Shown: positions 6,413-10,780 of the stretch, piece after piece
Position numbering within the stretch: position 1 is the first letter of the stretch
How the letters are laid out: each line of letters begins with the position of its first letter
Assembly: GCA_023391695.1 (NCBI GenBank)
Contig: JAEWAK010000054.1
Span: 1 to 10,780 of the forward strand
DNA: 10,780 bases
Reading direction: 5' to 3'
Origin: Bacillota bacterium
GTDB taxonomy: Bacteria; Bacillota; Clostridia; Lachnospirales; Lachnospiraceae
Notes under the pieces: generated by a model
Databases searched by the model: none
Told to the model about the DNA's origin: nothing
What the model saw: only the letters and a program-made list of their open reading frames with translations
Made by a program: the position numbers and the translations under genes

Positions 6413-7228
6413 TTATCCTTTCCTTTCCCTTAATATGGCCTCCGTCATCTTAACAGCCCTGCTGTTTTCCAGCACATCGTGAACCCGGATAAAGCTACAG
6501 CCTTTCATGACCCCTATCACCGTAGTGGCGATTGTGCCCTCCAGCCGGTTATGGGCCGGTTCGTCCAGGGTCAGGCCGATTACGGATTTTCTGGAGGTGC
6601 CTAATAAAACCGGCAGATGAAATTGCTGCAGTTCCTCCAGACGGTTTAACAGAATAAGATTCATTTCATAGGTTTTCCCAAATCCGATACCCGGGTCTAT
6701 AATTAATTTATCCCGGCTGATGCCTGCCGCCAGTCCGATCCCAATACTTTCCTGCAAATCCGATGTAACCTCTGCCATAAAATCTTCATATACTGCTTCT
6801 TTCCTGTTGTGCATAATACATACGGGCACCCCGTAACTGCGGACAGTCTCTGCCATATTCACATCATATTTAAATCCCCAGATATCATTTACAAGGTCTG
6901 CTCCCGCTTCCAGAGCTGCCTGCGCTACTTTGCTTTTGCAGGTATCAATGGATATGGGGATATCAAAATGCTTCTTAAGTTCTTTTATTACCGGAACCAC
7001 CCGTTTTATTTCCTCTTCAACTGTTATAAGGGTATAATGAGGCCTTGTGGATTCGCCGCCCACATCTATTATATCGGCGCCTTCCGCTGCCATTTGTTCC
7101 GCATGTTTTAAAGCAGCCGTAACCGTATTATATTTCCCTCCGTCTGAGAAAGAATCCGGCGTAACATTTAGAATCCCCATTATATAAGTATGTTCCTTGA
7201 GATCAAACTCTTTCTTTCCTATTACCAT
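6413..7228 (-). CDS. folP: Dihydropteroate synthase
   Basis: A 271-residue TIM-barrel enzyme that joins 6-hydroxymethyl-dihydropterin pyrophosphate to p-aminobenzoate, the step blocked by sulfonamides. The family signatures are all present: IMGILNVTPDSFSDGG (16-31), DVGGESTRP (55-63), ISIDTCKS (92-99), LVNDIWG (112-118), IIDPGIGFGKT (176-186), LLGTSRKSVIG (208-218) and RVHDV (248-252). Length is normal for a bacterial FolP and no key loop is missing. The ATG at 7228 has AGGAG 5 bases upstream. It sits 62 bases after folE on the same strand with no promoter or terminator visible between them, so it is co-transcribed. Its pterin substrate is made by the products of folE and folBK on either side. 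Confidence 0.96.
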   Translation of the reverse strand: MVIGKKEFDLKEHTYIMGILNVTPDSFSDGGKYNTVTAALKHAEQMAAEGADIIDVGGESTRPHYTLITVEEEIKRVVPVIKELKKHFDIPISIDTCKSKVAQAALEAGADLVNDIWGFKYDVNMAETVRSYGVPVCIMHNRKEAVYEDFMAEVTSDLQESIGIGLAAGISRDKLIIDPGIGFGKTYEMNLILLNRLEELQQFHLPVLLGTSRKSVIGLTLDEPAHNRLEGTIATTVIGVMKGCSFIRVHDVLENSRAVKMTEAILRERKG

Positions 7229-7290
7229 AATATCTCCTGCGTTTATATTCCTAAAAAAAGCCGGTCAATTATTATCCTAAATCTGCAATT

Positions 7291-7842
7291 TTACTGGATC
7301 AGCCGGAAAAAGGTATTTTTCATCTCCATATTTTCTTCGAATACCCCGCGGCCTACATAAGTCGTTGTCCTGGTTCCCGGTTTCTGCACTCCCCGCATGG
7401 TCATGCACATATGTTCGGCTTCCAGCAGCACAATTACCCCTTTGGGTTTTAAATATTTCATAATATCATCCGCAATCTGGGCCGTAAGCTGTTCCTGGAT
7501 CTGGGGCCTTTTAGCATAAGTTTCAACCGTTCTTGCCAGTTTACTCAGACCTGCTACCCTGCCGTCCGGAATGTAACCGATACATGCCTTTCCGTAAAAG
7601 GGAAGTAAATGATGTTCACAAACGGAATAGAAAGGTATCTCTTTTTCAATTATAATTTCGTTATTAACGGCAGTAAAGGTTTTATGCAGATATTCGCCGG
7701 CATCCCGGTTTAATCCCCCGAATATTTCTTCACACATCTTTGCGATCCGTTTTGGTGTATCGGCGAGTCCTTCCCTGTTCACATCTTCACCGATTCCTTC
7801 TAAAAACAGCTTAACAGCTTCCTCAATTTTTTTATGATCCAT
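7291..7842 (-). CDS. folE: GTP cyclohydrolase I (type IA)
   Basis: A 183-residue cytoplasmic enzyme that converts GTP to 7,8-dihydroneopterin triphosphate and formate, the first step of folate synthesis. The zinc ligands are Cys75 and His78 in CEHHLLPF (75-82) and Cys146 in HMCMTMRG (144-151). His77 is the catalytic histidine of the family. The RPQIQEQLT segment (112-120) matches the conserved region of type I enzymes, and DTPKRIAKM (28-36) the N-terminal signature. It is slightly shorter than the E. coli enzyme at the N-terminus, as is usual in Gram-positive bacteria. AGGAGG lies 5 bases before the ATG, and only 20 bases separate it from folC upstream, which indicates one transcript. The three zinc ligands mark it as type IA rather than the zinc-independent type IB (FolE2). 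Confidence 0.96.
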   Translation of the reverse strand: MDHKKIEEAVKLFLEGIGEDVNREGLADTPKRIAKMCEEIFGGLNRDAGEYLHKTFTAVNNEIIIEKEIPFYSVCEHHLLPFYGKACIGYIPDGRVAGLSKLARTVETYAKRPQIQEQLTAQIADDIMKYLKPKGVIVLLEAEHMCMTMRGVQKPGTRTTTYVGRGVFEENMEMKNTFFRLIQ

Positions 7843-7862
7843 TGTGCCCTCCTGTGCTACAG

Positions 7863-9185
7863 TTAAGGAATCACTACTCCCAGTTCCTCATAAACCTCTT
7901 TTAAATAGGATAAGGAGCCAAAGGCAATGATTACATCTTCTTCCTTTGCAGCTTCATATGCCAGTTTAACAGCCCTTTTAACACTGCCGGCATCAATAAC
8001 CCGGCTGCAATATTTTCCGGCTGTTTCGGCTAATTTATCAGACTGTAATCCACGCGCATTCTTTGGTGTAATGGTAAATATCCGGTCTGCATGGATTGCC
8101 GTATGTTTTAATACGGCATCATAATCCTTATCTGCCAAAACCCCCATTATAAATAGTATTCTCCTGCCGGCAAAATAAATATTTATATTTTTTTCAAGGG
8201 ATATGGCCGCATCTTCATTATGGGTGCCGTCTATAAGAAACAGCGGTTTTTCCTTAACTGCTTCAAATCTTCCTCTCCAGTTGGTCTGAATCAGGCCGTT
8301 TCTTATAATATCTTCCGTAATGGAGTAACCCAGGGATTTTAAGGTATCAACGGCTGTTATGGCCACAACCGCATTCTTTACCTGGTTTTCCCCTAATAAT
8401 TTTATTTTAAAATGTTTCCTGTTTTGATAGGAAAATTCGGTACCCTCCACATTTTGTGCCGTAATCTCAATACAGTCAAAATCAGCAATGGTTAAAGGTG
8501 CTTCCATTTCAGTACTGACGGATACAATAACTTTTTTCGCTTCCGTAGCCTGGTCATAGGATACGACAGGTACACCGTGCTTTATGATGCCTGCCTTTTC
8601 AGCCGCTATACAGCTTATGCTGTTCCCCAGTATGTGCATGTGGTCCATACTGATGGAAGTAATGACGGCACATTCCGTAGTAGTTATCACATTGGTGGCA
8701 TCCAGTCTGCCTCCCAAACCCACTTCCAATACCACAATACCGCATTGTTTATCTTTAAAATGCAGCATGGCCATGGCGGTTTCTATTTCAAACAGGGTCG
8801 GATGGGGAAGTCCCTCTGCTGCCATTGCCTCACATACCTGTTTTATCTGCCCCGCACGGTAAGCCACATCCATCTCACTGATATATTCCGTAAGCACGGC
8901 AGGTTTATCCTCCTTATTAGCAGTCCATGAAATCTGTATTTTTTCAAAATAGCTGAACACGGAAGGCGATATATAACGGCCCACCCGGTAACCCGCCACA
9001 GCCAATATATTGGAGATATAAGCCGCAGTGGAACCCTTGCCGTTCGTCCCTGCTATATGGACAAATTTCAGGTCATCCTGTGGATTTCCAAGCCTGTATA
9101 ACAATGCCTTCATCGTTTCAAGTCCCAGTACACTGCCATAGCTTTCCGAGGTTTTAAGAAACTCCGAAGCCTCTTTATAAGTCAC
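7863..9185 (-). CDS. folC: Folylpolyglutamate synthase / dihydrofolate synthase
   Basis: A 440-residue Mur-ligase-like ATPase that adds glutamate to dihydropteroate and extends polyglutamate tails on folates. It shows the P-loop AGTNGKGS (45-52), the metal-site stretch LFEIETAMAMLHF (131-143), LEVGLGGRLDATN (153-165), SMDHMHILG (179-187), AAEKAGIIKHG (194-204), GENQVKNA (265-272), and IDGTHNEDA (318-326), where many homologues have DGAHNP. The GTG start at 9185 is preferred over the GTG at 9212, because it has AAGGAGG 8 bases upstream and makes the protein begin VTYKEASEFL, matching the usual MTYEEA-type start. The rlmI-like gene ends 13 bases earlier and its stop codon overlaps the ribosome site, which suggests translational coupling. 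Whether it has both activities cannot be settled from sequence. Confidence 0.95.
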   Translation of the reverse strand: MTYKEASEFLKTSESYGSVLGLETMKALLYRLGNPQDDLKFVHIAGTNGKGSTAAYISNILAVAGYRVGRYISPSVFSYFEKIQISWTANKEDKPAVLTEYISEMDVAYRAGQIKQVCEAMAAEGLPHPTLFEIETAMAMLHFKDKQCGIVVLEVGLGGRLDATNVITTTECAVITSISMDHMHILGNSISCIAAEKAGIIKHGVPVVSYDQATEAKKVIVSVSTEMEAPLTIADFDCIEITAQNVEGTEFSYQNRKHFKIKLLGENQVKNAVVAITAVDTLKSLGYSITEDIIRNGLIQTNWRGRFEAVKEKPLFLIDGTHNEDAAISLEKNINIYFAGRRILFIMGVLADKDYDAVLKHTAIHADRIFTITPKNARGLQSDKLAETAGKYCSRVIDAGSVKRAVKLAYEAAKEEDVIIAFGSLSYLKEVYEELGVVIP

Positions 9186-9193
9186 GGAAACCG

Positions 9194-9200
9194 CCTCCTT
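9194..9200 (-). promoter_or_regulatory. Ribosome binding site fixing the folC GTG start, overlapping the upstream stop codon
   Basis: AAGGAGG (minus strand, 9200-9194) is 8 bases before the GTG at 9185. It overlaps the TAA stop (9201-9199) of the methyltransferase gene. Ribosomes finishing that gene would therefore be placed directly on the folC start. Confidence 0.85.
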
Positions 9201-10401
9201 ATCTTTCCTCACATACCTGGAATATGAAAAATTTTAAATAATAGGACTCGTCTGCTGCCCAAAGAATGGGATGATCCGGCGACTGTGTCCTGTATTCCAC
9301 CTGTCTTAACCTTTTTCTTGTATTTTTAGCCGCCTGTCCTATGGTTTCCGCAAACAGCTCCGGTGTCATAAAGTGGGAGCAGGAACAGGTTGCCAGATAT
9401 CCGCCGTTTTTTAACAGCTTCATGGCGCGAAGATTAATTTCCCGGTATCCTTTCACCGCATTTTTAATGGAATTCCTTGATTTTGTAAAGGCAGGAGGAT
9501 CTAAAATAATAACATCGAATTTTTTATTCTGCTTCTCTAATTCCGGTAATAATTCAAAAACATCGGCACATTTAAAATGCACCCTATCCTGTAATCCGTT
9601 CAGTACTGCATTTTCCTCCGCCTGCTTAATACCCAGTTCGGAAGCATCCACACCGATTACACTTTTTGCCCCGGCTAACCCTGCATTTAAGGCAAACGAA
9701 CCTGTATGGGTAAAACAATCCAGCACTTCGGCATCTTTGCACAATTTCTTTATGGCTTCCCGGTTATATTTCTGGTCCAGAAAAAAGCCGGTTTTTTGGC
9801 CTTCTTCCACATCAACCAGGTATCTTACGCCATTTTCAAGGATTTCCACCTTGGTATCAAAAGGTTCCCCGATAAAACCCTTGATCCGTTCCATCCCTTC
9901 ACTGCTTCTCACTTTAGCGTCACTTCTTTCATAAACACCCCGGATTAGAATCCCATCCTGTTTTAAGCATTCTTTTATGAGTTCCACAATGGTGTCCTTC
10001 ATACGGTCAATTCCCAAAGCCAGGGACTGTACCACCAAAACATCGGAAAATTTATCGATCACGATACCCGGCAAAAAATCCGCTTCCCCAAACAGGATAC
10101 GGCAGCTGCCGGTATCTACCGTCTTCTTGCGGTATTCCCAGGCATCCTTTACCCTGGCACTTAAAAATTCCCGGTCTATCTCCTGATCCTTAGTCCTTGA
10201 CATGACTCTTACCGTAATTTTTGAATTTGTATTAATAAAACCGCTTCCCATGTAATAATCATCAAAGTCATGGACAGCAATAATATCCCCATTTACAAAA
10301 TCGCCGGTTATGGAATCTATTTCGTTATCATAAACCCACATCCCGCCTGCTTTCAGGGTTCTTCCTTCCCCTCTTTTCAGCTTAACGACAGCTTTTTCCA
10401 T
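9199..10401 (-). CDS. RlmI-like class I SAM-dependent rRNA methyltransferase (PUA domain)
   Basis: A 400-residue methyltransferase of the RlmI/YccW type. In E. coli RlmI makes 5-methylcytosine at 23S rRNA position 1962; here the target is inferred from family only. The N-terminal PUA RNA-binding domain covers about 1-75 (LKRGEGRTLKAGGMWVY), the middle domain about 80-190, and the Rossmann methyltransferase domain about 195-400. Motifs are GQKTGFFLDQ (201-210), the SAM loop VLDCFTHTGSFALNA (226-240), the acidic end of strand 2, GVDASE (250-255), DPPAF (301-305) and the Cys pair in TCSCSHF (338-344), one of which may be the catalytic nucleophile. The ATG start has GGAG about 11 bases upstream, a rather long spacing. 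It is the first gene of the folate operon, and an extended -10 promoter lies 48 bases upstream at the repeat array edge. Its link to folate synthesis is by position only. Confidence 0.92.
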   Translation of the reverse strand: MEKAVVKLKRGEGRTLKAGGMWVYDNEIDSITGDFVNGDIIAVHDFDDYYMGSGFINTNSKITVRVMSRTKDQEIDREFLSARVKDAWEYRKKTVDTGSCRILFGEADFLPGIVIDKFSDVLVVQSLALGIDRMKDTIVELIKECLKQDGILIRGVYERSDAKVRSSEGMERIKGFIGEPFDTKVEILENGVRYLVDVEEGQKTGFFLDQKYNREAIKKLCKDAEVLDCFTHTGSFALNAGLAGAKSVIGVDASELGIKQAEENAVLNGLQDRVHFKCADVFELLPELEKQNKKFDVIILDPPAFTKSRNSIKNAVKGYREINLRAMKLLKNGGYLATCSCSHFMTPELFAETIGQAAKNTRKRLRQVEYRTQSPDHPILWAADESYYLKFFIFQVCEER

Positions 10402-10448
10402 TCGTTGTTTTTCTCCATATTCTACAAAATATTCACTTGATGAAACCT

Positions 10449-10457
10449 ATTATACCA
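10449..10457 (-). promoter_or_regulatory. Extended -10 promoter of the rlmI-like/folate operon, at the edge of the repeat array
   Basis: On the minus strand TGGTATAAT (10457-10449) is a perfect extended -10. The -35 position 17 bases upstream reads ACCATG, with no real match, so the promoter would depend on the TG extension. The TGGTA half lies in the arm TACCATG that begins the first repeat unit (10453), and the rest is unique sequence. Transcription would start near 10442, giving a leader of about 40 bases. No other good promoter lies between the array and the gene. Confidence 0.55.
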
Positions 10458-10780
10458 TGTTCGCAAGCTCCCATGGTATGCGCCGCTTTGCGGCGTTGAT
10501 GCGCACTCACTTCGTTCGGCGCTGGTATAATGTCTGTTGACATTACCATGTTCGCAAGCTCCCATGGTATGCGCCGCTTTGCGGCGTTGATGCGCACTCA
10601 CTGCGTTCGGCGCCGGTATAATGTCTGTTGACATTACCATGTTCGCAAGCTCTCATGGTATGCGCCGCTTTGCGGCGTTGATGCGCACTCACTTCGTTCG
10701 GCGCTGGTATAATGTCTGGTGACATTACCATGTTCGCAAGCTCCCATGGTATGCGCCGCGTTGCGGCGTTGATGCGCACT
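10453..10780. repeat. Tandem array of 91-base structured units, cut off by the window edge
   Basis: Units start at 10453, 10544, 10635 and 10726. The first three are complete and the fourth is cut at 55 bases. Units differ at one to four positions: relative to unit 1, unit 2 has T60G and T71C, unit 3 has C19T and T85G, and unit 4 has T35G. Each unit contains four inverted repeats: TACCATG (1-7) with CATGGTA (20-26), CGCCGC (29-34) with GCGGCG (38-43), GCGC (49-52) with GCGC (67-70), and TAATGTC (76-82) with GACATTA (87-91 plus two bases of the next unit). The period is not a multiple of three, so the frames that run through it are not a repeat protein. It is not CRISPR-like, as there are no variable spacers. 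Confidence 0.92.

Larger units (their letters stand above)
10402..10780. other. 379-base non-coding right flank: leader, promoter and repeat array
   Basis: Bases 10402-10448 are the leader of the rlmI-like gene, and 10449-10457 its likely promoter. From 10453 on everything is tandem repeat. Reading frames of 70-80 codons on the minus strand here are only the repeat read in successive frames. No independent gene is visible. Confidence 0.8.

Noticed and set aside
9186..9212. Earlier GTG start of folC
   Set aside because: It would add nine residues encoded over the ribosome site itself and the end of the upstream gene. The protein from 9185 matches the usual FolC N-terminus.
9341..9934. Plus-strand frame of 197 codons
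   Set aside because: It lies wholly antisense to the methyltransferase gene, whose motifs are complete. The serine- and phenylalanine-rich translation is typical of an antisense shadow.
10538..10560. TTGACA in the repeats as the -35 of a plus-strand promoter
   Set aside because: The sequence 17 bases downstream (TCCCAT) does not resemble a -10. The TTGACA arises from the GACATTA hairpin arm, and unit 3 changes it to GTGACA.
10422..10779. Two overlapping minus-strand frames (about 72 and 78 codons) through the repeats
   Set aside because: The period of 91 is not a multiple of three, so one frame reads successive units in different phases. The peptides are low-complexity products of the repeat with no proper ribosome site.
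10453..10780. CRISPR array
   Set aside because: The whole 91-base unit is repeated almost unchanged, with no unique spacers, and no cas genes are present.

Overview
This is a chromosomal window from a low-GC Gram-positive bacterium, most likely a Clostridia member of the Lachnospiraceae type. The evidence is the AT-rich composition, strong AGGAG-type ribosome sites, consensus sigma-A promoters, a membrane-anchored DUF5050-like protein, and an AroQ-type chorismate mutase/prephenate dehydratase fusion. The assignment rests on gene style and was not confirmed by any search.

Layout from left to right. Positions 1-130 hold a long imperfect inverted repeat with a second small stem, which looks like the end of a small mobile or structured intergenic element. 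On the minus strand follow a family 2 glycosyltransferase (177-1202), a 350-base gap with that gene's promoter and the terminator of the next, a membrane-anchored HtrA-type serine protease (1553-2866), and PheA (3045-4181). PheA and a plus-strand DUF5050-like membrane-anchored protein (4338-5363) diverge from a shared promoter region. The plus-strand gene converges on a folate operon at a two-way terminator (5368-5409).

The right half is one minus-strand transcription unit: an RlmI-like rRNA methyltransferase, then folC, folE, folP and a folB-folK fusion. Together the four fol genes cover GTP to dihydroneopterin triphosphate (FolE), aldol cleavage and pyrophosphorylation (FolB-FolK), coupling to p-aminobenzoate (FolP), and glutamate addition (FolC). 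No dihydrofolate reductase, pABA synthesis gene or dihydroneopterin triphosphate phosphatase lies in the window. A doubtful 48-codon ORF sits between folP and folBK.

From 10453 to the right edge runs a tandem array of 91-base units (three full, one cut by the window). Each unit is dense with short inverted repeats, and the edge of the first unit supplies a good extended -10 promoter for the folate operon. This array and the left-edge inverted repeat are the least ordinary parts of the window. I see no defence system, CRISPR array, toxin-antitoxin pair, tRNA or rRNA, and I do not claim a new multi-gene system here.
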